Assembly: GCF_900111125.1 (NCBI RefSeq)
Contig: NZ_FOGE01000009.1
Span: 113,748-177,747, forward strand
Source: Sphingobium sp. YR768
GTDB taxonomy: Bacteria > Pseudomonadota > Alphaproteobacteria > Sphingomonadales > Sphingomonadaceae
Direction of reading: 5' to 3'
Length of the DNA: 64,000 nt
Notes under the pieces: model-generated
Database searches by the model: none
The model's input: only the letters and a program-made list of their open reading frames with translations
Told to the model about the DNA's origin: nothing
Position numbers and translations under genes: made by a program
Shown here: positions 54,684 through 63,763 of the stretch, one piece after another
Numbering within the stretch: the stretch's first letter is position 1
Layout of the letters: the number at the start of each line of letters is the position of its first letter

Positions 54684-56081
54684 ATGCATCGCGTTTCGTT
54701 AAGCGCGCCGGACGATTTCGACGGCTGGCGCGCGGCGGCGCGGCGGCTGGCTGTCGCGGGCGTCGATCCGGCGGATGTGGTCTGGCAGGTGGGCGATGCG
54801 CCGGGCGACCTGTTCGGCCATGATCCTTTGCCGCCTGAACCGGAGCGGGCTGCGTTCTCCGTGCCGCGCGCCTTCGTCGATCTGGCCCAGACGGCGATCC
54901 TGCATCGAGATCCGGAGCGCTTCGCCTTGCTCTATGCGCTGCTCCACCGGCTGCGCGATCGCCCCGGACTGATGGAGGACCGGGCCGATCCGCTGCTGCG
55001 CCGGATCGATGCGCTGGGCAAGGCGGTGCGGCGCGATATCCACAAGATGCGCGCCTTCGTGCGCTTCCGCGAGGTGGCGGAGGGAGATGACACCCGCTTC
55101 GTCGCCTGGTTCGAGCCGGAGCATCATATCGTGCGGGACAATGCCGGTTTCTTTGTCCGCCGCTTCGCGTCGATGCGCTGGTCGATCCTGACGCCGGACC
55201 TCAGCATCCATTGGGACGGCGCAACGCTGAACGAAGGGCCAGGCGCGCAGCGATCCGACGCGCCCGATGGCGATCCGGTCGAGGCGCTGTGGAAGGGCTA
55301 TTATGCCGCCATCTTCAACCCCGCCCGGCTGAAGACCGGGGCGATGCTGTCCGAAATGCCGAAGAAATATTGGCGCAACCTGCCCGAAGCGGCGCTGATC
55401 CCCGACCTGATCGCCGGGGCGCAGGCGCGCGAGGCGGCGATGATCGCTACGACCTCGGTCGCGCCCCGGCGGCCGGATGATATTGCCACCGCATGGGCGG
55501 CCCTGCGCGAAGGCGCCATGGGCTGCACCCGCTGCCCGCTGCATGGGCCAGCAACGCAGACCATATTCGGCGAAGGGCCGTTGGACGCGCCGATCCTCTT
55601 CATCGGCGAGCAGCCGGGCGATCAGGAGGATCTGGCCGGGCGCCCCTTTGTCGGTCCGGCCGGGCAATTGTTCGACACGGCACTGGTGCAGGCCGGGGTC
55701 GACCGGTCGCGCGCCTATGTCACCAATGCGGTCAAACATTTCAAATTCGAACGGCAGGGCAAGCGCCGGCTGCACCAGTCCCCCGATGCGGGCGAGATAG
55801 AGGCCTGCCGCTGGTGGCTGAGTCAGGAGATCGCCCTTGTCCGCCCGCGTCTGATCGTCGCGCTGGGCGCCAGTGCGGCGCGGGCGATGCTGGGCAAGGC
55901 GGTGACGATCGGAGCGACGCGCGGCATGCCGATCCCGCTGGCCGACGGCGCGGAAGGCTGGGTCACGGTGCATCCCAGCTATTTGCTGCGCCTGCCCGAT
56001 GCGGCCCGGCGGGCGGAAGAGCATGCGCGCTTCGTGGCGGAGTTGCGGATGGTGGGCGAGCGACTGACGGCGCTGGCCTGA
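54684..56081 (+). CDS. DUF4130-UdgX fusion, uracil-DNA glycosylase family
   Basis: 465-aa fusion. Residues about 1-245 are the DUF4130 (TIGR03915) domain that accompanies the radical SAM protein. Residues 275-465 are a UdgX-type uracil-DNA glycosylase: Cys281 and Cys284 cluster ligands, GEQPGDQEDLAGRPFVGPAG, KRRLH at 360-364 and VHPSYLL. In mycobacterial UdgX the His of this loop becomes covalently linked to the abasic site; His364 is the equivalent. His352 sits where family 4 enzymes have a cluster Cys. Its gene follows the radical SAM gene in the same direction. Confidence 0.93.
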   Translation: MHRVSLSAPDDFDGWRAAARRLAVAGVDPADVVWQVGDAPGDLFGHDPLPPEPERAAFSVPRAFVDLAQTAILHRDPERFALLYALLHRLRDRPGLMEDRADPLLRRIDALGKAVRRDIHKMRAFVRFREVAEGDDTRFVAWFEPEHHIVRDNAGFFVRRFASMRWSILTPDLSIHWDGATLNEGPGAQRSDAPDGDPVEALWKGYYAAIFNPARLKTGAMLSEMPKKYWRNLPEAALIPDLIAGAQAREAAMIATTSVAPRRPDDIATAWAALREGAMGCTRCPLHGPATQTIFGEGPLDAPILFIGEQPGDQEDLAGRPFVGPAGQLFDTALVQAGVDRSRAYVTNAVKHFKFERQGKRRLHQSPDAGEIEACRWWLSQEIALVRPRLIVALGASAARAMLGKAVTIGATRGMPIPLADGAEGWVTVHPSYLLRLPDAARRAEEHARFVAELRMVGERLTALA

Positions 56082-56084
56082 CCG

Positions 56085-56678
56085 CTATTTCCGCAGCAAA
56101 AACACCGCATGTTCGGCGAACAGATTGGCGTTCGCATGGGTGGTTTCCTTGTCGCCCTTCAGGAACCACTGGCCGTCGATCGTCCAGCCCCGTTCCTTCA
56201 CCAGCGCGCGGAAATCGTCCACAGTCACATGATGGATGTTGAGCGTGTCATACCAGGTGTCGGGCAACAGCCGCGTCACCGGCATCCGGCCGCCCCACAT
56301 CAGCGACAGCCGCCCGCGCCAATGGGCGAAATTGGGGAAGGAGACGAAGGCCTGCCGCCCGATCCGCAGCAATTCCTCCACCACCTTGTCGGGGCGACGG
56401 GTGGTCTGAAGCGTCTGGCTCAATATCGCATAGTCGAAACTGGCGTCGGGATAGTAGGTCAGGTCGGTGTCGGCATCGCCCTGCACCACCGACAGGCCAC
56501 GCCCCACCGCCGCCGCGACGTTCGACCCGTCAAGCTCCAGACCGCGCGCATCGACCTGACTGCTGTCGCGCATGGCCGCCATCAGCGCGCCGTCGCCGCA
56601 GCCGACATCCAGCACGCGCGCGCCCTGCCGCACGGTGCGCGCGATCAAAGCGAGGTCGGGGCGCAACGTCTCGCTCAT
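56085..56678 (-). CDS. metW: Methionine biosynthesis protein MetW
   Basis: 197-aa SAM-dependent methyltransferase-fold protein. [18 protein letters not shown] near residue 18-35 is the SAM-binding loop, with [20 protein letters not shown] later. In proteobacteria MetW activates MetX. It overlaps metX by 4 nt, the standard metX-metW pairing. The two genes are convergent with the UdgX fusion gene. Confidence 0.95.
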   Translation of the reverse strand: MSETLRPDLALIARTVRQGARVLDVGCGDGALMAAMRDSSQVDARGLELDGSNVAAAVGRGLSVVQGDADTDLTYYPDASFDYAILSQTLQTTRRPDKVVEELLRIGRQAFVSFPNFAHWRGRLSLMWGGRMPVTRLLPDTWYDTLNIHHVTVDDFRALVKERGWTIDGQWFLKGDKETTHANANLFAEHAVFLLRK

Positions 56679-57811
56679 GCCCGGCCACCGCGCAGGAAGC
56701 CGTCAACCACCCGGTTCAATTCCGGGCATTCCAGCAGGAAGGCGTCATGGCCGAAGGGGCTGGACAGTTCGACGAAGCTGGCCTGCGCGCCCGATGCGTT
56801 GAGCGCATGGACGATGATCCGCGATTCCGCCGTGGGATAGAGCCAGTCAGTATCGAAGCTGACCAGACAGAAGCGCGCGCTGGTGGCGGTGAACGCCTTG
56901 GCCAGCGATCCGCCATGATCCTCCGCAATGTCATAATAGTCCATCGCGCGGGTGATGTAGAGATAGGAGTTGGCGTCGAACCGCTCGACGAAGCTCAGCC
57001 CCTGATGGCGCAGATAGCTCTCCACCTGGAAATCCGCGTCGAAGCCGAAGGTCTTGGCGTCGCGCCCCTGCAAGCGTCGCCCGAACTTTTCGGTCAGACC
57101 CGCTTCGGAAAGGTAAGTGATGTGCGCCGCCATCCGCGCGACGGCCAGCCCCGCCATCGGCGCCTGCCCATCGGCATAATAGTCCCCGCCGCGCCAGTGG
57201 GGATCGGCCATGATCGCCTGCCGCCCCACTTCGTGGAAGGCGATATTCTGCGCGCTGTGGCGGGCGGTCGATGCAATGACGACGCAGCTTTCGACGCGAT
57301 CGGGGAACAAAGTGGGCCAAGTCAGCGCCTGCATCCCGCCCATCGATCCCCCGATGACGGCCGACAGGCGATCGACGCCCAGATGATCAAGCAGCAGCGC
57401 CTGCGCCCGCACCATATCGGCAATGGTCAGCACCGGGAAGCGCATCGCATGCGGATCGCCGGTGACGGGATCGAGGCTGGCGGGACCGGACGACCCCATG
57501 CAACTGCCGATGACATTGGAACAGACGATAAAATGGCGCGCCGGATCGACCGGCTTGCCTTCGCCCACCAGCCGCCACCACCAACCCGGCTTGCCGGTAA
57601 CGGGATGGTCCGACGCCACATATTGGTCGCCGGTCAGCGCATGACAGATCAGGATGACGTTGGATTTGTCCGCATTCATCCGCCCATAGGTTTCATAGGC
57701 GATGTCGACCGGGCCAAGCTGCGCGCCGCTCGACAGGCGCAGGGGACCGGCCAGGCGGGCCTGCCGACGCAGGCCGAAGCGGTTGTCTTCGCTGATGGGG
57801 ACGCTGGCCAT
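56675..57811 (-). CDS. metX: Homoserine O-acyltransferase
   Basis: Activates homoserine for methionine synthesis (acetyl or succinyl donor). The 378-aa alpha/beta hydrolase has the nucleophile Ser156 in [30 protein letters not shown] near residue 53 and the catalytic His in [12 protein letters not shown]. The acyl donor cannot be assigned with certainty by eye. Divergent from the 2-hydroxyacid dehydrogenase by about 75 bp. Confidence 0.95.
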   Translation of the reverse strand: MASVPISEDNRFGLRRQARLAGPLRLSSGAQLGPVDIAYETYGRMNADKSNVILICHALTGDQYVASDHPVTGKPGWWWRLVGEGKPVDPARHFIVCSNVIGSCMGSSGPASLDPVTGDPHAMRFPVLTIADMVRAQALLLDHLGVDRLSAVIGGSMGGMQALTWPTLFPDRVESCVVIASTARHSAQNIAFHEVGRQAIMADPHWRGGDYYADGQAPMAGLAVARMAAHITYLSEAGLTEKFGRRLQGRDAKTFGFDADFQVESYLRHQGLSFVERFDANSYLYITRAMDYYDIAEDHGGSLAKAFTATSARFCLVSFDTDWLYPTAESRIIVHALNASGAQASFVELSSPFGHDAFLLECPELNRVVDGFLRGGRA

Positions 57812-57886
57812 AGTCGAGCGGGGCTAGGACCGGGACGGGGCGCTGTCAATCTGGCACAGTGGCGGCGCAATCCCCAGATGGGCCGG

Positions 57887-58837
57887 ATGACCGAAAACCC
57901 ACTCCCCCCGATCGTCGCCTATGGCCCGCTTAACCCCTATCTGACGCAGGAACTGGAACGCCGCTTCACCGTGCATGCCGTGGCGGCCGACGCCGACCTG
58001 TCCGCCCTGCCCGCCGATGTGCGGGCGGCCCGCGCGCTCGTCAGCTTCGGGTCGGTCGGCGCGTCTGCCGCGATCATGGACGCGCTGCCGAAGCTGGAGA
58101 TGATCGGCCTGTTTTCGGTCGGCTATGACAAGGTCGATGTCGACCATGCCCGCGCAAAGGGCATAAGCGTCACCAACACGCCCGATGTGCTGACCGACGA
58201 TGTCGCCGACCTTGCCGTCGGCCTGCTCTATGCTACGGTGCGCAATATCGCCGCCAACGACCGGATGGTGCGCGCGGGCGAGTGGGCGCGGGGCGTGAAG
58301 CCCGCTCTGTCCGGTCGGGTGACGGGATCGCGCATCGGCATATTGGGGCTGGGTCGCATCGGCCGCGCCATCGCGAAGCGGCTGGAGCCGGTGGCGGGCG
58401 AAATCCTCTATCACAACCGGCGCGAGGCGGCGGATGCGCCGTACCGCTATGTCGCCGACCCGATCACCTTCGCCCGGCAGAGCGATGCCATCATCGTCGC
58501 GACATCGGGCGGGCCGGAAGCGGCGAAGCTTGTCGATGCGGCGATGCTCGACGCGCTGGGGCCGGATGGCGTGATCGTCAATATCAGCCGGGGCCGGGTG
58601 ATCGACGAGGAGGCGCTGGTCGCGGCGCTGGCGGACAGACGCATCGCCGGCGCGGGCCTCGACGTATTCGTCAACGAACCGCATGTGCCGGAGGCTCTGT
58701 TCGCGATGGAGCATGTCGTGCTGCAACCCCATCAGGGCAGCGCCACCATCCACAGCCGCAAGGCGATGGCCGATCTGGTCCTCGCCAATCTGGATGCGCA
58801 TTTCGCCGGCGAGCCGCTGCTGACGCCGGTGGTGTGA
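57887..58837 (+). CDS. D-2-hydroxyacid dehydrogenase (NAD(P)-dependent)
   Basis: 316-aa dehydrogenase of the glyoxylate/hydroxypyruvate reductase type. It has the NAD(P) loop IGILGLGRIGRAIAKRL near residues 145-162, ISRGRVIDEEAL, and the catalytic His in LQPHQGSATIHSRKAM. ATG 57878 would add three residues. A much longer upstream frame overlaps metX on the other strand and was rejected. Its 3' end meets the tracrRNA terminator. Confidence 0.93.
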   Translation: MTENPLPPIVAYGPLNPYLTQELERRFTVHAVAADADLSALPADVRAARALVSFGSVGASAAIMDALPKLEMIGLFSVGYDKVDVDHARAKGISVTNTPDVLTDDVADLAVGLLYATVRNIAANDRMVRAGEWARGVKPALSGRVTGSRIGILGLGRIGRAIAKRLEPVAGEILYHNRREAADAPYRYVADPITFARQSDAIIVATSGGPEAAKLVDAAMLDALGPDGVIVNISRGRVIDEEALVAALADRRIAGAGLDVFVNEPHVPEALFAMEHVVLQPHQGSATIHSRKAMADLVLANLDAHFAGEPLLTPVV

Positions 58838-58840
58838 AAC

Positions 58841-58920
58841 AGAAAAGGCGAGGCCGTAGCCTCGCCCTTATTTGGTGCAGTCAAACTGCTTGTTAACAGT
58901 TGGCCCTGCGGTCTCTGAAA
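58841..58920 (-). ncRNA. tracrRNA of the type II-C CRISPR system
   Basis: Read on the minus strand, an anti-repeat TTTCAGAGACCG-CAGGGCCAAC pairs with the crRNA repeat: 12 perfect pairs, one bulged C, then nine more with a G-U pair. Next come GCAGT-TTG-ACTGC (58877-58889), a nexus-like hairpin, and a terminator GGCGAGGC-TACG-GCCTCGCC (58847-58866) followed by TTTTCT. Length is about 80 nt. The gene diverges from cas9. The 5' end is inferred from the promoter. Confidence 0.88.
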
Positions 58921-58924
58921 ACAA

Positions 58925-58953
58925 AAGATCATCCAGATCGATTGCAATGTCAA
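58925..58953 (-). promoter_or_regulatory. Predicted tracrRNA promoter
   Basis: On the minus strand TTGACA (58948-58953) is followed after 17 nt by GATCTT (58925-58930). The -35 is consensus and the -10 is weak. Transcription would begin at about 58918, the start of the anti-repeat. Confidence 0.55.
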
Positions 58954-58960
58954 TTGCAAT
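58941..58960. promoter_or_regulatory. Tandem ATTGCAAT palindromes over the tracrRNA -35
   Basis: Two identical 8-bp palindromes ATTGCAAT (58941-58948 and 58953-58960), 12 bp centre to centre, flank and overlap the -35 TTGACA. This could be an operator for an unknown regulator. Confidence 0.45.
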
Positions 58961-59018
58961 TCTCTTCTTTTCGGCCAGCTTGATAGAAAGACAATCACAG
59001 AGACAGGCCAAACACAAC

Positions 59019-59101
59019 ACCTAGCGCATGTCATGCAGTAATGGCGACGTAGAGCAGCATCGGAGGGATGACAAGATTACAATGGTTGTTATGCGCTAGG
59101 T
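59019..59101. repeat. 11-bp inverted repeat upstream of cas9
   Basis: ACCTAGCGCAT (59019-59029) and ATGCGCTAGGT (59091-59101) are perfect complements 61 nt apart. They lie within the 386-bp gap between the dehydrogenase and cas9, beyond the tracrRNA promoter. Function is unknown. Confidence 0.65.
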
Positions 59102-59223
59102 AGCGATTGACAAAGATACGATACCGCAACAACCTGACGCCAACGCGCTCGTTTGCGCGACCGATGGACCAGAGGCGATGCGGCTTCGCAGCGACATCGC
59201 CTCCTTATGTTTGGGGGAAGTCA

Positions 59224-62200
59224 GTGGCGCGCAGACTGGGACTGGATATTGGCACCACCAGCATTGGATGGTGCCTGATCGAAGACAATATCAGGATCAT
59301 CGCCACCGGCGTTCGGATATTCAGCGATGGACGCGATCCCAAGACCGGTGCATCGCTGGCGGTGGATCGCCGCAACGCGCGCGCCATGCGGCGGCGTCGC
59401 GACCGCTATCTGGGGCGGCGCTCGGCATTTCTGGACAAACTGATCCAATATGGACTGATGCCCGCCAACGCGGATGAAGCCAGGCTGGTGGCCGAACGCG
59501 ACCCCTATGCCCTGCGCGCCGCGGCACTGACCCAGATGCTGACCCCTTATGAGATCGGCCGCGCCCTGTTTCACCTCAACCAGCGACGCGGCTTCCTGTC
59601 CAACCGCAAGGCGGAACGGCGGCAGAAGGACAGCGAGGACGGCAAGATCGCGAGCGGCGCCAAGGCGCTGCGTCAGGCGATGACAGACGCGGGTAGCGAT
59701 ACGCTGGGCCAGTTTCTGGCCGGGCGATCGGAAAAGCGGGTACGGCTGAACGGAGAATCGCAAGGCTATGATTTCTATCCGCAACGTCGACATATCGATC
59801 ATGAATTCGGCCGCATCTGGGAAGAGCAGGCGCGGCATCATCCGCACCTGCTGACGTCGGAGGCGCGCGCCGCGCTGCACCGCATCCTGTTCTTCCAGCG
59901 GCCGTTGAAGGCGCCGGTCGTAGGCCTGTGCCTGTTCGCCGGGCGCGGCGGCGTGCCGCGCGACGAACCGCGGCTGCACAAGGCGCATCCCCTGTTTCAG
60001 GAGCGACGCCTCTATGAAGAGGTCAACCAGCTTGAGATCACGACGCCGGGCGAGGCCCCGCGCAAGCTGACGATCGAACAGCGCGACTGGCTGATCCTGG
60101 AATTGCGGAGCAAGCGCAAGGTCAGCTTTACGTCCCTCGCGAAGCGACTGAAGCTGCAACCCGGCGAGAGCTTCAACAAGGCGAGCGAGACGCGGACCGA
60201 TCTGGCAGGGAACGAAGTCTATGCCGTCCTCTCCGACAAGAAGCGGTTCGGCGATGACTGGGCGCATCTGTCGGCCGAGCGTCAATGGGAGATTATCGAC
60301 CATCTGATCGAGGAGGAAAATCCCGATACGCTCCACACCTTCTTGACCGGGGAATGCGGACTGGACGAAGAACGGGCGCTGGCCACCGCCAAAACACCGC
60401 TGCCCGAAGGCTATGGCCGCCTTGGCGAAACTGCGACGCGGCGCATCCTGGACGAATTGCGCAAGGATGTCGTCACCTATGCGAAGGCGGTGGAGAATGC
60501 CGGCTGGCATCATAGCGACGACCGGACGGGCGAGGTGCTGGCGCAACTACCCTATTATGGCGAAATATTATCGCGCGACATTCCGCCGGGCAGCTTCGAC
60601 CCGGCGGATGAGGATCAGCCCGAACTTTATTGGGGCAAGATCACCAACCCGACCGTCCATATCGGCCTGCGCCAGCTGCAAAAGCTGATCAATGCGATCA
60701 TCGCCATCCATGGTCGCCCCGACGAGATCGTCGTCGAACTGGCGCGCGAACTGAAGCTGAACGAAAAAGACAAGGAAGAGCATAATCGCCGCATCCGCAA
60801 GGATACCGCTGCCGCCATCGCGCGCGGCCAGAAGCTGGAGCAGGAAGGCTTTATCGATAATGGCGCTAATCGCGCGCTGCTGAAATTATGGGAGGAGCTC
60901 AATCCCGGCAATCCCCTGGATCGTCGTTGCCCCTATTGCGCGGAACCGATCGGGATGCGGGCGCTCTTCTCCGGCGAGGCTGACATCGACCATATCATCC
61001 CCTATTCCCGATCGCTGGACGACAGCGCAGGCAACAAGATCGTCGCGCACCGCCATTGCAATCGGACCAAGGGCAACCGCACCCCCTATGAAAAATGGGG
61101 ACATGATGAAGAAAGCTGGGACAAGATTGCCGAACAGGTCGCGCGCCTGCATCGATCCAAACAATGGCGGTTCGGGCCCGATGCGATGCAGAGGGTCGAG
61201 AAGGATGGCGGCTTTCTGGCCCGGCAACTGACCGACACCCAATATCTGTCACGGCTGGCGGGCAAATATCTGCGCACTCTATATTCGACGGAGGAAGGTA
61301 GCCGCGTCTATGTCATCCCCGGCCGAATGACCGCGATGCTGCGGCGGAAATGGGGTCTGAACAGCCTGTTGCCCGACCATAATTATGTCGAAAATGCCCA
61401 GTCTAACGCGCCCAAGAACCGGCTGGATCACCGGCATCACACCATCGATGCCGCCGTGGTTGCCGTGACCACCCGATCCCTGTTGCAGGAAATCGCCCAT
61501 GCGGCCGGCCGGGCCAAGGACAGGGATCTGGACCGGCTGTTCGAGGATATTCCGCAGCCATGGGTAAATTTTCGCGAGGAGCTGGGCGAAGCGCTGCGCA
61601 CTGTCACCACCAGCCACAAGGCGGATCATGGGCGCAAGTCCGCACCATCGCGGCATCATGATGTCACGTCGGGGCGGCTGCATAATGATACCGCCTATGG
61701 CTTGACCGGCGATATCGCGCCCGACGGCAAGACGCCGATCGTCGTCCATCGCATCCCGATCACCAGCCTGAAGCCGGGCGATTTCACCAGTCCCGATCGC
61801 ATCCCAGACGTCACCCTGCGCGATGCACTGTACCGGGCGACGCGCGACCTGTCCGGCAAGCCATTCGAAGCGGCGCTGGCACAATTCAGCAAGACGGATG
61901 GTCCCTTCAAGGGGCTACGCCGCATCCGCATACGCGAACCGCTGAACGTCATTCCGATCCGCGACGCAAGCGGCCGCGCCTACAAGGCGTATAAAGGCGA
62001 CGCGAATGCGCGATGGGAATTGTGGCGGCTGCCCAATGGCGACATCAAGACCCGCGTGGTGACGATGTTCGAAGCGCACCGGCCGGGACAGGATCCCCGT
62101 CCCCACCCGGCCGCCAAACGCATCCTGAACCTGCGCCAGAATGATCTGATCGCGGTGGAGCGCAATGGCGGACCGCGGGAGATATTGCGGGTTGCAGGCT

Positions 62201-62400
62201 TCAATGTCGCGGGTCGACTGACACTGGCAGCAGTCAACGAGGCAGGGAATCTGAAAGAACGGGACGGGCTGTCGCAGGATCGGGACCCGTTCAAATATGT
62301 TTATCTTCAGGGGCGCAGCGTGGTGAAGGCAAAGGCCCGGCAGGTCCGTATCGATCCGCTCGGCCGACTGCTCGACCCCGGTCCGCGCATTCGCGACTGA
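59224..62400 (+). CDS. cas9: CRISPR-associated endonuclease Cas9, type II-C
   Basis: RNA-guided DNA endonuclease, 1058 aa, typical of compact II-C enzymes. RuvC-I is LGLDIGTTSIGW with Asp8; the Arg-rich bridge helix is NARAMRRRRDRYLGRRSAFL near 56-75; RuvC-II is EIVVELARE with Glu505; HNH is DIDHIIPYSRSLDDSAGNK with His590; RuvC-III is HHTIDAAVVA with His739 and Asp742. All catalytic residues are present. The start is GTG 59224, with GGGGGAAG 4 nt upstream; the open frame to 59107 adds 39 residues unlike Cas9. cas1 follows 6 nt after the stop. Confidence 0.95.
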   Translation: MARRLGLDIGTTSIGWCLIEDNIRIIATGVRIFSDGRDPKTGASLAVDRRNARAMRRRRDRYLGRRSAFLDKLIQYGLMPANADEARLVAERDPYALRAAALTQMLTPYEIGRALFHLNQRRGFLSNRKAERRQKDSEDGKIASGAKALRQAMTDAGSDTLGQFLAGRSEKRVRLNGESQGYDFYPQRRHIDHEFGRIWEEQARHHPHLLTSEARAALHRILFFQRPLKAPVVGLCLFAGRGGVPRDEPRLHKAHPLFQERRLYEEVNQLEITTPGEAPRKLTIEQRDWLILELRSKRKVSFTSLAKRLKLQPGESFNKASETRTDLAGNEVYAVLSDKKRFGDDWAHLSAERQWEIIDHLIEEENPDTLHTFLTGECGLDEERALATAKTPLPEGYGRLGETATRRILDELRKDVVTYAKAVENAGWHHSDDRTGEVLAQLPYYGEILSRDIPPGSFDPADEDQPELYWGKITNPTVHIGLRQLQKLINAIIAIHGRPDEIVVELARELKLNEKDKEEHNRRIRKDTAAAIARGQKLEQEGFIDNGANRALLKLWEELNPGNPLDRRCPYCAEPIGMRALFSGEADIDHIIPYSRSLDDSAGNKIVAHRHCNRTKGNRTPYEKWGHDEESWDKIAEQVARLHRSKQWRFGPDAMQRVEKDGGFLARQLTDTQYLSRLAGKYLRTLYSTEEGSRVYVIPGRMTAMLRRKWGLNSLLPDHNYVENAQSNAPKNRLDHRHHTIDAAVVAVTTRSLLQEIAHAAGRAKDRDLDRLFEDIPQPWVNFREELGEALRTVTTSHKADHGRKSAPSRHHDVTSGRLHNDTAYGLTGDIAPDGKTPIVVHRIPITSLKPGDFTSPDRIPDVTLRDALYRATRDLSGKPFEAALAQFSKTDGPFKGLRRIRIREPLNVIPIRDASGRAYKAYKGDANARWELWRLPNGDIKTRVVTMFEAHRPGQDPRPHPAAKRILNLRQNDLIAVERNGGPREILRVAGFNVAGRLTLAAVNEAGNLKERDGLSQDRDPFKYVYLQGRSVVKAKARQVRIDPLGRLLDPGPRIRD

Positions 62401-62406
62401 CGCGCG

Positions 62407-63348
62407 ATGGAGCGGATCGTCGATATCGCGACCGACGGGCGCCATCTTTCGCTCTATCGCGGCTTCCTGATCGTGGAGGCGGACCGTGAAGAGGTGGGCC
62501 GGATCGCGCTCGATGATATCCATGCCGTGATCGTGCACGCCCATGGCACGACATGGAGCGCCAATCTGGTCGCCGCGCTGGCCGAGCGCGGGGCGCCGGT
62601 CGTCTTTTGCGGCACGAACCATGCCCCGGTCGCGGTGACGCTGCCTATCGAGGGGCATCATGCGCAAAATGCCCGGATGCGCGCGCAATGGAATGCCTCC
62701 AAGCCTCTGGCGAAGCAATTATGGCGACGGATCATATCAGCAAAGATCGCCATGCAGGGTGCTCTTCTGGCAGCGCGTGGCGTAAACGGCGCCGATGCAT
62801 TCGCGCTGATCGCGCGACGCGTGAAATCGGGCGATACGGACAATCTGGAGGCGCAGGCAGCGCGCCGATACTGGCCCTTGCTGATGGGGCCGGACTTTCG
62901 CCGGGATCGCGACAATCCGGGTGCCAATGCCCTGCTCAACTATGGCTATGCAATCATGCGATCGACCGTTGCGCGCGCCGTGGTCGCCGCAGGGCTGCAC
63001 CCCACGATCGGCATCAACCATGCCAATCGTGGCAATGCCTTTGCCCTGGCAGACGATCTTATCGAACCGTTCCGCCCTTTGGTCGACGCGCTCGTCATTG
63101 CCATGGTGGATCAGGGGATGGATAGGCTCGATCCATCACTCAAGCGCCGTTTTGCCCGGCTGATTGCATTCGACCTGCGCGTCGGCGATGAGATGTCGCC
63201 GGTTTCGATCGTCGCCGTGCGACTGGCGCAGTCCCTCGCCCGAGCCTTCGAGAACGGACGCCCATCCCTCACCCTGTTCGATCCGCCGACGCCGATGGAA
63301 TGGTCCATCGTCGCGCGGGTCGATGATCGGGAATCACCGGACATATGA
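62407..63348 (+). CDS. cas1: CRISPR-associated integrase Cas1, type II
   Basis: Metal-dependent integrase that inserts new spacers with Cas2. The 313-aa product has Glu148 in LEAQAARRYWPLL, His205 in GINHANRGN and Glu220 in DLIEPFRPLVD as probable active-site residues, with the N-terminal beta domain VDIATDGRHLSLYRGFLIV. It overlaps cas2 by 4 nt, so both come from the cas9 transcript. Confidence 0.95.
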   Translation: MERIVDIATDGRHLSLYRGFLIVEADREEVGRIALDDIHAVIVHAHGTTWSANLVAALAERGAPVVFCGTNHAPVAVTLPIEGHHAQNARMRAQWNASKPLAKQLWRRIISAKIAMQGALLAARGVNGADAFALIARRVKSGDTDNLEAQAARRYWPLLMGPDFRRDRDNPGANALLNYGYAIMRSTVARAVVAAGLHPTIGINHANRGNAFALADDLIEPFRPLVDALVIAMVDQGMDRLDPSLKRRFARLIAFDLRVGDEMSPVSIVAVRLAQSLARAFENGRPSLTLFDPPTPMEWSIVARVDDRESPDI

Positions 63349-63686
63349 GGGAACAGCTTTTTCTGAGCGGGTATCGATTGATGTGGATCTTCGTGATGTT
63401 CGATTTGCCGGTAGGGACGAAGAAACAGATGCGCGACGCCACTAAGTTTCGCGAATTCCTGCTCGACGAAGGGTTCGAAATGAGTCAGTTTTCCGTGTAC
63501 GCCCGCTTTTGTAACGGGAAGGAAAGCTTCGATGCCCATCTGGCGCGAATCGAGCGCAATCTGCCGGAGAAAGGCGATGTGCACATCCTCACCTTCACCG
63601 ATCGGCAGTATGAAAATATCGTGCGCTTCTCCAGCCAACGCCGAAAGCGCCCCCGCAAAAACCCCGATCAGCTTGCGATGTTCTGA
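63345..63686 (+). CDS. cas2: CRISPR-associated protein Cas2
   Basis: Small partner of Cas1 in the adaptation complex. The 113-aa product has the ferredoxin-like start LMWIFVMFDLPVGTKKQMRDA, the FSVYARFCNG strand, and a basic C-terminal tail RRKRPRKNPDQLAMF. No csn2 or cas4 gene follows, consistent with subtype II-C. Confidence 0.94.
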   Translation: MREQLFLSGYRLMWIFVMFDLPVGTKKQMRDATKFREFLLDEGFEMSQFSVYARFCNGKESFDAHLARIERNLPEKGDVHILTFTDRQYENIVRFSSQRRKRPRKNPDQLAMF

Positions 63687-63706
63687 TTCGATGAACGATT
63701 TTAGCG

Positions 63707-63763
63707 AAACCAGATGTGTCGATTATCCCTTTTATATCAGGAAATTAACAACACATCTGGTTT
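63707..63763. repeat. 13-bp inverted repeat across the array boundary
   Basis: AAACCAGATGTGT (63707-63719) and ACACATCTGGTTT (63751-63763) are perfect complements. The right arm includes the first five bases of repeat 1. The 31-bp interval is AT-rich and contains TATCAGGAAATTA (63735-63747), which fits a loose IHF consensus (WATCARNNNNTTR). Confidence 0.7.

Noticed and set aside
56747..57886. N-terminal extension of the 2-hydroxyacid dehydrogenase by 380 residues
   Set aside because: It lies entirely opposite metX and adds sequence with no family match; the dehydrogenase is full length from 57887.
57812..57886. SAM riboswitch upstream of metX
   Set aside because: The metX/dehydrogenase interval is only about 75 bp and shows no SAM-II-like conserved bases or pseudoknot.
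59107..59223. Upstream extension of Cas9 by 39 residues
   Set aside because: The extension precedes the RuvC-I motif, which is normally at the extreme N-terminus, and has no ribosome-binding site; GTG 59224 has a strong one.
63687..63758. csn2, cas4 or another adaptation gene after cas2
   Set aside because: Only 72 nt separate cas2 from the first repeat, with no coding frame.
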